From contig JAREIK010009694.1 of NCBI GenBank assembly GCA_029783825.1, positions 51,614-115,613 on the forward strand: a stretch of 64,000 nt of DNA, written 5' to 3'. Shown in pieces: positions 45,432-59,089 of this stretch. The notes beneath the pieces were generated by a model. That model was not told where the DNA came from, made no database searches, and saw only the letters and a program-made list of their open reading frames with translations. This stretch comes from Sapria himalayana (Eukaryota; Streptophyta; Magnoliopsida; Malpighiales; Rafflesiaceae). Every line of letters starts with the position of its first letter. Positions within the stretch are counted from its first letter, which is position 1. The translations under genes were made by a program, and so were the position numbers.

Positions 45432-48400
45432 TAGAGGTAGAATGATGTTCCGGCCTGGAACGAGGCAGGACACGTTTCTGCCATACGCCGCCTAGCACGG
45501 CATCAAGATTTTTCGTGCATGTTTTTGTGCCCTGCCTATTTACCGCATGAACCTTCTCGTGCTGTGCCGAGGTCAACCAGGCCTCATGTCGTGCTTGGCT
45601 CAACATGGTTCCATGGCTTGTTGGCACAGCACTTAGTCACGACCCGCTAAACCACCCCAGCCAAAGAAGTTGAGCCCAACCATTCTGAAAACTACCTGGG
45701 CTCAGGTCTGCTTCCATCTCACCTTCCCCACCCGCCTTGCTAGCCTGCCCCCAATCCCCAAAGGTTCGAAATTAAAAAAAATAAAAAAAATAATATTTTT
45801 TGAATTTTAGCCTTTGGATTTTGCCTCCAACGGCTATGGGGCTGAATCCCACAGCCCACATGATTCAGCCCCAAAAAAATCAATAAAACATTAAAAAAAA
45901 TAAAAAAATATCTTTTTAAAACAAAATTTCTTAATTATATTCTATAAAAACCCCTCTCTCTCTAATTTTTATATGTTTCAAAAATATATATTCTCACTAT
46001 CTCTAAATCTCTCCTAATATTTTCTCTCTTTGAATTTCACATGACTTTTTGGACTCGCAACTTGCACTCCGGCTTGGCTTTGGAAGTTGGATTCTTGGTC
46101 ATGGTTTGGTACTAGTGCTTGACCTTTACTGTGCTTTACAAATATTGTTATTTTTTTAATTATATAACTAAAACTCTTAAATAATAATTAATATTTAAAA
46201 AGAATTAGTTTTTTTTACTTTTTCTCTCTCTCTCTACTATTTAATCTATCCTCTTGTCTAAAAATGCAAAAATAAATGACTATTACTAATGAAAATAATT
46301 TAAATTTAGAAAATTAAAATCTTACACAAAGCTCCGAGGCTATTGAAATTTTTGTTTCTTCGGTTGTCTCAACCCATACATCTAAAACACAAAAAACTAG
46401 GGGGGACTTTTGTAGTTTGGACTCATTTTAATACAATAAAATAAAAAAAATATTAGGGGGGAGGAAGAAGAACAACACAATGCAAATATTATAATAAAAT
46501 TTTTACTTGTGAGAGTGTGGTAGGGACTGAGCACTTTAAGAGGCATGACGAAATATGCACCAAAAACATGGTGCATTAGATCTAGGCAAACCCAACTTAG
46601 CAATTCTTTTTTGATGCTGGATCGAGTTCAATCTCAAATTTACCCCCTTCATATACCATAGTGAGTTGGGTAGGGAAGGCATGACCAAACTTATCACCCT
46701 GATTGGTTTTCCGATCAGATTTTCAGAAGATCCAAGGGTACGTGAGCATCTGCAGACATATTTTCAGCCTGTTTATCAAAGGATTCCTAGGTCCACATCT
46801 AGGAATGACCTACTAATATTTTATAAGTTAGAAAAATAAATAATAATTAATGAATTTATGGTATTTAGTGGTGTGGTATCCGTGATGTCCGATATCTGGA
46901 CTAGTCATGATGATTCATCTTTTGCATGTCTCACAATCCACTATGTAAATTCTAAATGGATGATGAATAAAAAAATATTAGGATTCTCTGAGATTCTTTA
47001 TGCTTATGATGGCCCGACCATTTTTGAGTATATAATGCAGATCTTTAGAGAATATAAAATTCAAAATAAAATTTTTAGTTTCACATTCGAAAACGCATCT
47101 AATAATAGAGAGCGATTAACATGTTTGTTAGGAATATTACAGACGCACCATTAAGAGTGATTTCAATGTCAGATGCATGTATCACGTGATTAACTTGATT
47201 GTACAAGTGAATATGAATGTGTGATCCCCTACTTTGAATATTATACGTAACTCATTAAAATACATTCACATGTCTCATAGACAACACGAGTTCGTAGTCT
47301 TTGTTTGTCTACATATCATAAGAAAAAGAAATTACAATTGGATGTGAGACACTGTTGGAATAACACATACCTGATGTTGGATTGAGTGTTGGATACGAAT
47401 ACGTGATATACGATTACATCAATAGTAAGAGTGACAAACTTTTTATTGACAACACTGACTAGGCTATAGGAATTTCAATTATGAAATTCCTGAAAATTTT
47501 TATGACATGATGAACATGTGTTCATTGGTATATACTTTCATGACTTGCCTTGCACTCTGGTGCACATACAACATCAGTAGCATGAAAGTATTGAGCTGAC
47601 CTGACACTTAGTTAAGTGCAGAGATAGAAACCAAGTACTTAAAGTTCTTGTCCACCATTCCATCTATTTATTGTCTCATTGCATGCATGGACCCTAGGGT
47701 TAAGGTGGAAGGGGTAGAAAGCATATTGACTTACATTTCCTCGTGCATGAACCTGGAAGACCCACCGGAAGGGTTCAATCTCGAGAAGTTCACTAACCTT
47801 TTCACATACTATGATACTAGGTATGGTAGTAGTAGTAGTGAGACTGTAAGTACAGAAATAGATACTATATTCAGAAATGATGATTTTTCCATTCAATTAG
47901 GAAAGGGGAAATGACGGGGTGGAGCGTTGAATAAGAGCAAGCTTTCTCGATTCTTAGATACCGATTATTGCTCAATCCTATCACATTTTGATATTAAGAA
48001 TCTTGATATATTAAAGTGGTAGAAATCATATGAGTCCACCTTTCCTGTGCTATCTAAGAGGGCATGGGATCTGCTAACTCCTCTAGTGTCGAGCATATCA
48101 TCAGAGTTTTCTTTTTCTATTGTAGTGAATATGATTTCGGATAGATGATCAAGATTACATCCAGATATCATTGAGGTTTAGTATGCATGAAGGATTGGAA
48201 GGATTTGAGATTTAGCATCTAGGATCGTGCTGGGACAAGGACTACAGTGAAAGTGAAGGAGTTATTGCTAATGATGACCCATATGATAGTGATTCTGATG
48301 TTGAGGTTGAGGATGATAATGATATACTGATAGATGATTAATGAGGTTGCCACTTGATGCCTGACAGTTGATGGGATTGCGACACACTGACAACAACACT

Positions 48401-49005
48401 TTTGTTATATTTATGCATATACTTATAAGCCTTGAGTTTTGTTTGATGCTGATTTTTGATTTCAATTTTTTTGTACTTTTTTTAATTTTCATTGTATTTG
48501 CTTTGGTTTGGGCATTTGGTTTGGCTTTGTGGCTTTGTAATTTTTGTAAAAGAAATTTTATGTATATTTTATTTTTGTGTTTAAGAATTTCATTAAAAAT
48601 ACTAAATTTAATTCTAATAAATTATAATTTAAATCTATTAATCTAGTTAAAACATAATTAAAACAAATAACATAAAAAAATTAAACTTTATAGCTATTCA
48701 AAAATATTAAATTTATATTTAAATATTGTTATTTTTTAAATATTATCTAATCTAATTTGATATTTTATAATTACATAAATATTTTAAACAAAGAATTTTT
48801 TTTAAACTGGCCCGTATGGGCTTGACCCGAATGATAAAAAGGTGGTCATGGTGGTGGGTCATGCCAGGCCTGACTTTAAGAAACCATGTCAGGCTAGACA
48901 GGACACAAAAGTGTAACCATGTCGTGCCTTGCCTGACATGGAAGCATGATCAAGCGGACCAAAATCGTATCGGGACAGCTAGGCACTGCCCATTTGAGAC
49001 CTCTA
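45432..49005 (+). mobile_element. hAT transposon (RICESLEEPER-type), plus-strand copy hAT-p
   Basis: It sits between satellite blocks S4 and S5. Termini are TAGAGGTAGAATG at the left and ...GGGCACTGCC/CATTTGAGACCTCTA-type sequence at the right; TAGAGGT and ACCTCTA are perfect inverted ends. The first and last 200-300 bp are GC-rich (GGCACGG/CCTGG words) and the middle is AT-rich. It carries a decayed BED/hAT transposase. The flanking octamers ACTTATTT and ATCTATCT do not match, so the 8-bp target duplication is eroded or the ends are off by a few bases. Confidence 0.85.
46473..48343 (+). pseudogene. hAT transposase (BED finger, RNase H-like, dimerisation), decayed
   Basis: RICESLEEPER-type hAT transposases cut and rejoin element ends in the nucleus. 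Block 1 (46473-46620) is a broken BED zinc finger, TCESVVGTEHFKRHDEICTK. Block 2 (46858-47154) reads SVMSDIWTSHDDSSFACLTI and later FSFTFENASNN, the RNase H-like catalytic region. Block 3 (47648-47914) reads ACMDPRVKVEGVESILTYIS and LFTYYDTRYG (hAT-like RNase H fold). Block 4 (47935-48150) is the hAT dimerisation domain, LDILKW-stop-KSYESTFPVLSKRAW. Stops and frameshifts separate the blocks. The minus-strand copy at 51105-53040 aligns throughout. Confidence 0.92.
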
Positions 49006-49803
49006 ATCTATCTATCAGTCTATCTATATATCTATCTGTTAATCTTTCTATGTATCTTTCTATCTATCAATATGTCTATCTATCTGTTTATCTTTCAGTC
49101 TAACTTTCTATCTCTCTCTCTCCCTCTCAATTAACTATCTATGTATCTATCTATCTATCTATCTAAATGTCTATCTATCTATATATCTATCTGTCTGTCT
49201 TTCTATTTATATATCTTTCTATCTATATGTCTTTCTATCTATCTACGTATCTATATATATATATATCTATTAATCTATTTATCTATCTATCTGTCTATCT
49301 ATTTTTCTATGTCTCTATATATTTGTATATCTATTTATCTATATATCCATCTATCTATCAATGAATTTGGCTATCTAATTGTTTATATATTTATCTATCT
49401 ATCTGTCAATCAATCAATCTATATATATATATATATATATCAGTCAATCTATTTGTTTATTGAACTATCTATTAGTCTATATATATGTCTATTAATCTGT
49501 GTATTAATTCATGTATCAATATAAAATAAATCTATCTATTTATCTATGAATCAATCGATCATTCTATCTATTTATATATCTATCTATCTATTAATCTATC
49601 TATCTATCTATCTATATGTCTAATTATTTGTATATCATTCTATCTATCTATTTATCACCTATCTATCTATCTTTCTATCTTTTTATTTATCTGTCTAACT
49701 AACTAACTAACTATCTATCTGACTATCTATCTATATATCTATCTATATATCTATCTATCTATTAGTCTATTTATCTAGATATCTTTCTTCATTCCATATA
49801 AAT

Positions 49804-49836
<33 letters not shown>

Positions 49837-50227
49837 ATCTGTATATCAATTTTTCTATCTATATGTCTGTCTATCTATCTATCTTTCTGTCTATCTATTT
49901 GTTTTTCTATTTATATATTTATTTGTCTATCTATTTGTGTGTGTGTGTGTATATATCTATCTATCTATCTATATATCTATCTTTCAATCTGTCTAACTAA
50001 CTTTCTATCTATCTGTCAATCTATATGTCAATCTATCTTTCAATCTATATGTGTATCTATCTATCTATCAATTAGTCCATCAGTATATATATATATATAT
50101 ATATCTATTTATCCATCTATTTGTCAATTTATCTATCTGTGTCAATTTATATATCTATCTGTCTATCTGTCTATATATATATATATATATCTATCTATCT
50201 ATTTTTCTTTCTATCTATCTATCTATT

Positions 50228-50282
<55 letters not shown>

Positions 50283-50529
50283 ATCTATCTATATGTTATC
50301 TGTTCTATCTATTACCTATCTATATATCTATCTAATTGACTATTAATTTGTATATCTCTATATTTATCTATTGCCTTTTTATTTGTCAATCAATCAATCA
50401 ATCAATATGTCTGTCTGTCTATAATCTGTATATCTATCTATATATCTATCTATATCTCTATATGATGTCTATCTATCTATCTATTATCTTGTTATCTATA
50501 GATCTATTTATATATCTATATATTTATAT
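49006..50529 (+). repeat. TCTA satellite block S5
   Basis: About 1.5 kb between the two hAT elements. It holds (GT)n at about 49937-49950 and a long (TA)n at 50229-50280. Positions about 49430-49790 align in direct orientation with S6 54190-54530 (for example TATGTCTAA(T/C)TATTTGT(A/C)TATCATTC and ATCTATTAGTCTAT). No gene is present. Confidence 0.93.
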
Positions 50530-50544
50530 ATTTTTGAGCATGGG

Positions 50545-50722
50545 CATGCTTTCATGTCGGACCAGGCACGCTACGGTTATTGTATCGTGACGTGCTTGGC
50601 CCGGCATGGTTTAAAAAAACTAGCCTGGCACGGCCCGCAGGCACGGAGGGCCGTGCCATGCAGTCCGGGCCCGCTCGCGCATGGCCTGGTCGTACGGGCC
50701 AAACCAGGCCGTACGGGCCAAA
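50545..50722. repeat. GC-rich subterminal region of hAT-m (3' side)
   Basis: Dense GGCACGG, GGGCC and CGTACGGGCC (twice) words with small inverted repeats (GGCACGGCCC...GGGCCGTGCC) lie against an AT-rich background. This suits transposase binding in hAT ends, an inference from the family. Confidence 0.7.
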
Positions 50723-51104
50723 AAAAATTTTTAAATTTTTTGTTTTAATTTTTATTTTATTTATATAAATTATTAAATTATATATAAAATTATAGATAAT
50801 ATATAATATTATATATTTATAATATGAAAAATGTTATAATTATTAGAAATACAAAAGTTAAAATTTTTTAATAATGTAATATAAAATTAGTTTAAAATTT
50901 ATTAGATTTATATAATATAGTTATAAATTTTTAAATGAAAAATTAAAACAAAAACAATAAATAAATCAATAAATAATGTTAAAAAAAATTAAAAATTAAA
51001 AAAAACATAAGCAAAATAAAATGAAAAATGACTAATCAGCCATTAGATACCGAAGGTACGAACCAAACAAATTACAGTTTCAACGTAACGTATAAATAAA
51101 GCGT

Positions 51105-53040
51105 TCAATCAATAAAAAACAAAATATCGAAATCAAAACACAGTAGATCATCATTAATCGTCAATCGCATATCATGAGTCTCATCAGCCGCAACATCAAG
51201 ATCAGTATCATATGGATCATCATCATTAGCAATCAACTCCTTCGCTATCGCAGTGGATGCGGCTGCAGTCCCTGTCCCAATCCCAGTTCCATCATGATCA
51301 TGGATGCTAAACCTCAAATAATCTCAATCCTTCAAACAAGCCAATGCCTCAAAAATATCTAGACGTAATCTCAATCTCTATCCGAAATCACATTCACTAC
51401 AATAGAAAAAGTAGACTATGATGCTACGCTCGACACTGGAGGAGTCAGTAGATCCCATGTCATCCTAGATAGCACGGGAAAGGTGGACTCATATGATTTC
51501 CACCACTGTAATATATCAAGATTCTTAATATCAGAATGTGATATGATTGAGCAGTAATCGGTATCTAAGTACCGAGAAAGCTCGCTTCTATGTGAGGGTC
51601 CACCCCTACGTTTCCCCTCGCTTGAATGGAAAAATCGTCATTTCCAAACAAGGTATCAATGTCCCTAATCACAGTCTCACTACTACCACTACCATACCTA
51701 GTATCATAGTATGTGAACAGGTCAGTCAACTTCTCGTGAATGAACCCTTCAGGTGGCTCTTCCAGGTTCATGCACGAGGAAATGTAAGTTAGGGTGTTTT
51801 CTACCCCTTCCACCATAACCCTAGGGTCCATGCATGTAGCGAGGCAAAAAAGAGATGGAACGGTGGACCAGTACTTCAAGCACTTGGTTTCCATCTCTGC
51901 AACCATATGGCTAAGTGTCGGGTCAGCTCGATACTTCCTAAACATGCTACTAATGTTGCATATGCACCGGAGTGCAATGCAAGTGGGGAGTATAAACCGA
52001 CGAACACATGTTCGTCGTGTCATAAAAATCTTCAGGAATTTCATAAATGAAATTCTTGAAGCCCTGTCAGTGTCGTTAATAATAAGTTCATCATACTATT
52101 GACGTAATCTGATATCACGTGTTCGTATCCAACATTCCAACATCAGGTACGTGTAATTCCAATGATGTCTCACATCCGATTGGAATTTCTTCTTCTTAAG
52201 ATTCACAGACAAACATAGACTACCAAACTCTTGTTGTCTGCGAGGAGTGCGATATATTTTAGTGTATTACGTATATTATCCAATGCGAGGGAACACACCT
52301 TCATACCCGCTTGAACAATCAGGTTAATCTCATGACACATGCATCTGACATGAAAGATCTCTCTAATGGTGCGTCTATAATATTCCTAACAAACATGTTA
52401 ATCGCTACTCCATTATTAGATGCATTATCGAATGTGACCCTAAAAATTTTATTTTGAATTTTATATTCCCTAAAGATTTTCATCATACACTGAAAAATGG
52501 CCGGGCCATCGAGGATGAAGAATCCCAGAGAATCCTAAAATTTTTATTCACTGTCTAGTTAGAATCTACATAATGGCTGGTGAGACATGGATAAGATGAT
52601 TCATCGTGACTTGTCTAGATATTGGCCGTCAAGACACCACTCCACTATATGCCATAAATTCATTAATTATTTTTTTTTCTAACTTATATATCTTTAGTAT
52701 CTCATTCCTATATGTGGACCTAGGAATCCTATGATAAGCAGGCAGAAAATATGTCTTCATGATGCACACTACACTTGGATCTTCCGAAATCTGATCGGAA
52801 GACCCATCAATGTGATAAGTCTGGTCATGCCGTCCCTACCCAACTCGCTGGAATATATGAAGGGAGTAAACTTTGAGACTGACTCGATCCACTCTCAAAA
52901 AATGTAGTGCCAATTTGGGTTTGCTTAGGATCTAATGGACCATATTTTTTGGTGCATAATTCAGCATGCCTCTTAAGGTGCCTAGTCCCTAACGAACTCT
53001 CACATGTGAAAAGTCTCATACAATATTTGCACTGTGACAT
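51105..53040 (-). pseudogene. hAT transposase, minus-strand copy, decayed
   Basis: It starts MSQCKYCMRLFTCESSLGTR, HLKRHAELCTKKYG: a clear BED zinc finger with its C-x2-C and H-x4-H pairs. The middle (about 52620-52045) carries SDIWTSH-like and RNase H-like sequence broken by shifts. An open frame (52044-51565) reads VAEMETKCLKYWSTVPSLF, CMDPRVMVEGVENTLTYISS and LFTYYDTRYGSGSSET. The hAT dimerisation domain follows in another frame (about 51570-51360). The tail at 51105-51317 is acidic (Asp-rich). Better preserved than hAT-p, but not one reading frame. Confidence 0.92.
52930..53040 (-). other. BED-type zinc finger of hAT-m transposase
   Basis: CKYC, then about 15 residues, then HLKRHAEL and a Cys (CCHH/C ligand set). 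This finger binds transposon ends in hAT enzymes. It is better preserved here than in hAT-p. Confidence 0.85.
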
Positions 53041-53743
53041 TTTTTCTTCCTTACCCTAACATTATTTTGTTTTATTATATAAAATGAGTCCAAACTATAG
53101 AGTCCTCCATTTTTTTGCTTTTTAGAAGTTTGGGTTGAGACGAGTGGAGGAACCAAAGTTTCAGCAACCTTAGACCTCTGTGTGATATTTTTATTTTCTA
53201 AATTTAAATATGTTTCATTAGTATTTGGTATTTTTTTAGGATTTTTGTTATTCAGAATAGTTTATTTAGAAACCTGATGACTGCTTTAAATAGTTTCTAT
53301 TTTTGTCTAGAGAGAGAAACTAGAGAGAGAGTGAGAGAGGGTGAAAGAGAGAGAAATTAAAAAAACGTAAAATAAATTACCGGTAAAATCAGTGAGGTCG
53401 GTCACATGCACGGTGTACCACCGGCAAGCTCAAAATTCAAACTCAAGTCGAAATTCCAGAAAATCTATGCCGAATGTTGAAATCCCGTAGGAGAGAGGAG
53501 CAAGATTTTTGAAAGAGAAAATGAAAGATTTGAGAGAAAAAATGTTTATTAAAAACTTAAATTTATAGAGAGGGGGGTAGAATTTATAGATTAAAGAAAA
53601 TTTTAAAAAAAATTGTAATTTTTTTGAATTTTTTTTAATTTTTTAGGGGACAGAATCATGAAGGCTGTTGGATTCTGCCCCCTAGCCATTGGAGGTGAAA
53701 TCCAACGATGGAAATTTACATTTTTTTTAATTTTTTTCCCATT

Positions 53744-53757
53744 GGGGGGGGGGGGGG
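53744..53757 (+). repeat. Poly-G run (14 G)
   Basis: Fourteen consecutive G residues lie in the hAT-m 5' region, next to poly-T runs. Long G runs are hard to sequence, so the length is uncertain. Confidence 0.9.
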
Positions 53758-54064
53758 TAATTGGGATAGTCGGGGGACCGCGGCTCGGGTCTAATAAGAC
53801 CCGACGAGCGGTCTTTTTTGTGTGAGGGCCGAAGCAAGGGGGACACTGGACACGAGACACCACAGGGGACGAACCCGTGCCGGTTTGCCGTGCCATGGGC
53901 ACCGAGCCATGACGGGCCAGGCACGGCACGAAAAGGCTCATGCCTAACCTGGGCACGGTACGGGCCAGGGCACGGGATTTTCCCGTGTCAGGCCGCCCAG
54001 GCACGGCTGAACCATGCCGTGCCTCGTGCCGGGTCGGGCCAACCCGGCCCGATTGACACCTTTA
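53755..54064. repeat. GC-rich subterminal region of hAT-m (5' side)
   Basis: About 300 bp dominated by GGGCCAGGCACGGCACG-type words, ending in the TIR. The plus-strand frame at 53818-54225 runs from this region into TCTA repeats and is not a gene. Confidence 0.75.
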
Positions 54065-54986
54065 TATCTATCTATCTATTTGTCTTCTCTATATATTTGT
54101 CGATCTATTTATCTATGTTTGTATGTGTCTATCTATATGTCTATCTATCTATTTGTCTATCAATCAATCTATTAATCTGTCTATATATATTAGTCTATCT
54201 ATTTGTTTATCAATCTATCAATTAGTCTATCTATATGTCTATCAATCTGTATATTAATTTGTATATCTATCAAACTATCTATCTATCTATCGATTTTATA
54301 TCTATCTATCTATTAATTAGTTTATCTATCTATATGTCTAACTATTTGTCTATCATTCTATCTATCTACCTATCTATCAACTATCTATCTATCTGTCTAT
54401 CTATATGTCTATTTATCTATCTTTCTATCTTTTTATCTATCTATCAAACTAACTATCTATATATCTATATGACTATCTATCTATATATTTATCTATCTAT
54501 TAGTCTATCTGTCTAGCTAGCTATATATATATATATATATATCTATCTGTCTATATACTTGTCTATCTATCTTTCAATCTATATGCCTATCCATCTATTT
54601 ATATATCTGTCTATCTATCTATCTATTTGTTTATCTATCTGTATATCTATCTATTTATATATCTTTTAGTCTATATGTCTATCAATCTTTCACTCTATCA
54701 ATTTATTTCTATATCTTTATGTCTATATATTTGTAGATCTTTTGTGTGTGTGTGTGTGTGTGTGTATCTGTCTATCCATTTGTCTATCTATCTTTTTATC
54801 TATATGTTTATGTATCTGCCTATCTATCTATCTATTTGTCTCTCTATGTATCTATTATTTATCTATCTGTCTATCTATTTATCTATATTTATATCTATCT
54901 ATCTATATTTAGATCTATCTATTTATCTATTTATCTCTCTATCTCTTTATCTATCAGTGCTTATATATGTCTATCTATCTATCTAT

Positions 54987-55018
<32 letters not shown>

Positions 55019-56919
55019 CAATATGTCTATCAATCTGTCTATCTATCTATTTATTTATCTGACTATCTATCTATCTATTTAGTTGTATATGTGTCTATCT
55101 TTTTATATATCTATATAATTGTCTATGTATCTTTCTATCTATTTATAAATTTGTCTATAATCTGTCTATCAATCTATCTATCAATCATCTATCTATCTAT
55201 CTAACATCCTATCTATCTATCTGTCAATGGAAATATCAATCTTTCTATCTATTTGTCTATATATCTGTCTATGTAATTATCTAACTATCTATCAATCTAT
55301 CTTCTACTTTTCTATATAAGTATATATCTATCTATCTGTTTATCTATCTATCAATCTATCTATTGATCTATTTATCAATCTATCTATGAATCTATCAATA
55401 TATCTATTTGTCCATCTATTAATTTATATACGAATCTATCTATATATTATTTGCTATCTATCCGTCTATATATATATATATATAAATATATTTCTCCATA
55501 TCTATCTATCTATCTATATATCTATTTGATAATCTTTCTTTCTATATATCTATCTATTTAGCTTTATAATTATCTGTCTCTATCTAATATCTATATATCT
55601 ATTTATCTATTTGTCTATCTATTATCTATCAATATCTAGCAATCTATCTATCAATATGCCAATCGATCTATCTAACATTCTCTACATCTATCTATCTTTC
55701 TATCAATTTATCTTTCTATCTATCTTTCTATTTATCTGTCTATCTATCTAGCTATTTATCAGTTTATCTATCTATCTATATATCTATCTGTCTATCTATT
55801 TATCTATCAATCTATCTATTCTCTCTCTCTCTATCTATCTATTTATTAGTCTATCTATTTTTCTATCTATCTATCTTTTTATCTATCAATCTATTTGTAT
55901 AAATACGTGTCTATTTATATTTCTATATATCTGTCTATTTATCTGGCTATTTATCTATCTATTTTTTGTCATCTATCTTTTTGTATATCTATCTATCTAT
56001 TTGTCTATGTATCTAACTATCTATTTATCTATCTATCTTTTTATTTTCTCTCTACCTATCTATCTATTTATCTATCAATGTATCTGTATATCTATCGATA
56101 TATCAATATATCAGTTTATCTATCTATATATATGTCTATCTATTTGTCTATCTATCTATCTATCTATTTGTCTTTGAATCTGTTTATCTATCTGTGTGTG
56201 TATATATATATATTATATTATCTATCTGTCTATTTAACTATCTTTTTTTTATATATATCTTATCTATCTCTCCATCTATCTTTCTATCTATCTATCAAAT
56301 TATGTATCTATCTATTTATCTATCTATCTATATGTATTTTTAATTATCTATCTATCACTTTATCTATCAATATGTCAATCAATCTGCCTATTAATCTATT
56401 TATCAATCTGTTGATCAATCTGTCAATCAATCAATTTTTCTATCTATATGTCTATCTATTGTCTATATCTGTAACATTCTATATACTTATCAATCAATCA
56501 ATAAATCAATCTCTATCTATCCATCTATCTGTCTGTCTATATATCTAACTATTTGTCTATCTATCTATCTATCGATATATCTATCTTTTTGTTAATTTAT
56601 CTATCTATCCATGTATCGATATGTCTATCTATCTATATATCTAGTTTTTTATCTATTTGTAAATCTATCTGTCTATATATCTATTTATCTTTCTAAATAA
56701 TTATCTTGTCTGTCTATCTATCTATATTTTGTTTATCTATCTACATATCTCTCTATCTATCTAAGTGTCTATATATATATATATATATAATCTCTCTCTC
56801 TCTACCTCTCTTTTATATGTCTATCTCTCTATCTAGCTATCTATTTATCTATCTATCTATCTGACTATCTATTTGTCTATATATCTATCTATCTATCGAT
56901 CTATTTATCTATAATCAAT

Positions 56920-57425
56920 CTATCAATTTTTGTCTAACAATATATTTATCAATCTATTTATTAAATTGTCTATAAATCTATCTATCGATCTTTCTATCAA
57001 TCTGCCTATGTATCATGTGTATCTATTCACCTATTTATCTATTTGTCTATCTATTATTTACCTTATTTGTGTATATATCTACTGATCTATCTATAGATAT
57101 ATAGATCTATCTATCTATCAAATTATTCTATCTATATATTTGTCTATATATCTATCTATATATTTATCTATATATCTCTCTGACTATCTAATTGTCTATC
57201 TATCTCTATCTATATATCAATCTATCTATTTCTTTGTCTAACAATATAACTATCAATCTATCTATTAAATTGTCTATAAATCTATCTATCAATCTTTCTA
57301 TCAATCTGTCTATGTATCTATGTATCTATCGATCTATTTATCTATATGTCTATCTATTTTTTATATTATTTGTGTATATATTTACTGATCTACCTATCGA
57401 TCTATATATCTATCTATCTATTTAT
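56920..57425 (+). repeat. Higher-order unit in S6, tandem copies 1 and 2
   Basis: The segment with TTTGTCTAACAATAT, then ATTAAATTGTCTATAAATC, ATCAATCTG(T/C)CTATGTATC, TTATTTGTGTATATAT and TACTGATCTA occurs near 56926-57100 and again near 57235-57395, about 305-310 bp apart. Confidence 0.85.
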
Positions 57426-59089
57426 CTTTCTATCTATCTATCTGTATATATCTATGTATATATCTATCTATTTATCTATTAATCAATCAAACTAACTATC
57501 AATCAATCTATCGACTAATCTATATATCTATTTGTATATATGTTTGTCTATTTATCTACCTATTATTTGTCTATCTTTCTATCTGCATATCTTTATGTCT
57601 TTCTATCTTTCTAACTATTTATCTATCTACCTACCTACCTATCTAAGTATCTGTCTTTATATATATCTTTTTATCTATCTTTATGTCTGTCTATCTATCT
57701 TTTTGTCTATCAATATGTCTATCAATATATCTATCAATCAAACTATTAATCTATCTATCAAATCTATTTATCAACCTGGCATTGTATATTTCTATCATTT
57801 TTTAATCTAACTATCTATCTATCTATATGTCTATTTGTCTATCTATCACTTTCTCTATCTATATTTATATTTTTCTATATATCTGTCTATCTATCTGTCT
57901 ATATATCGATCTATCTATCTGTCTATATATCGGTCTATCTATATGTATATCTATTTGTCTATCAATTTATCTATCAATCTATCTATTATCTATCTATCTA
58001 TCTATTTGTCTATCTATTTATATGTCTATCTATATGTCTATCAACCTATCATTCAACATGTCTATCAATATGTATATCAATCATTTTATCAATATGTCTA
58101 TCAATCAATCTATCAATTTGTCTATCTTTCTGTTTATCTTCCAGTCTATCTATCTGTCTATCTTAATCTATCTATCAATATATTAGTATATCTATCTTTC
58201 TATTAGTATATCTATCTATCTGTCTGTCTGTCTGTCTAACTATCTGTTTATCTATCTAGCTATCTATTTATCTACATTTCTATCTGTATATGTTTTTATC
58301 TAACGACATGTCTATCTATATTTCTATCTATATGTCTATCTATATGTATATCTATTCATTTATCTTTATTTCTATTTCTCTGTCCATCAATCTATATTCT
58401 CTCTATCTATCAATTTGTTTATCTTTTAAATTATCATTTTGTCTATCTATCTACCTATCTATCTTTCAATGAATCTATCATCTGTCTATATTTATGTCTA
58501 TATATATATATATATATCAATCATCTAATTATCTATCTATTTATCTTTAAATCTATCTATCCAACTTTTTATCTATCTATCTGTCTATTTATCTTTTTAT
58601 CTATCTATTAATTTATCTAATTATCTAATAATTTATCAAACTATCTATTTATCTATCTAGCTGCCTAATAATCTATGAATTTATCTCTTTATCTATCTAT
58701 TAAACTTTAAATATATCTAATTTTCTATCTATCTATCTATATATTTCTATTAATATGTCTATCTATCTCACTTTCTATCTTTGTTTCAATCTATCTATTA
58801 ATATGTATATAAATCTTTATATCAATCTTTCATTTAATCTGTCTCTCAATCTAATTATTTATCTAAATATCTATTTATTTATGTCTTTTTGTCTATCCTT
58901 CTATCTATCTATAAATCGATTTATCTCTCTATCTATCTAACTGCCTATAAATCTATTTATATATGTGTTATCTATTTATCTTTATTTATGTCTATCTGTC
59001 TGTCTATATATCTATTTATCTATCTATCTATTTGACTATCTATTTGTCTATTCATCCATCTATCTATCTTTCTATCTATCTATATATAA

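Larger units (their letters stand above)
50530..54064 (-). mobile_element. hAT transposon (RICESLEEPER-type), minus-strand copy hAT-m
   Basis: The element 5' end is at 54064, where reverse-complement reading gives TAAAGGTGTCAATCGGGCCG, close to the widespread plant hAT terminus (C/T)AGGGGTGTCAA. The 3' end near 50530 is poorly conserved (TTTTTGAGCATGGGC). Both terminal regions are rich in CGGGCC/GGCACGG. The same gene layout as hAT-p lies in the opposite orientation, with S5 between them and S6 to the right. Confidence 0.83.

Noticed and set aside
41259..45495. Long plus-strand frames in S4, some running into the hAT end
   Set aside because: Same TCTA artefact. The apparent C-terminal tail after 45430 is hAT terminal DNA.
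48816..49134. Plus-strand frames at the hAT-p right end running into TCTA
   Set aside because: They cross the transposon terminus into satellite and carry no domain.
53603..54225. Pro/Arg/Gly-rich frames on both strands in the hAT-m terminus
   Set aside because: They are produced by the GC-rich subterminal repeats; none aligns with the transposase.
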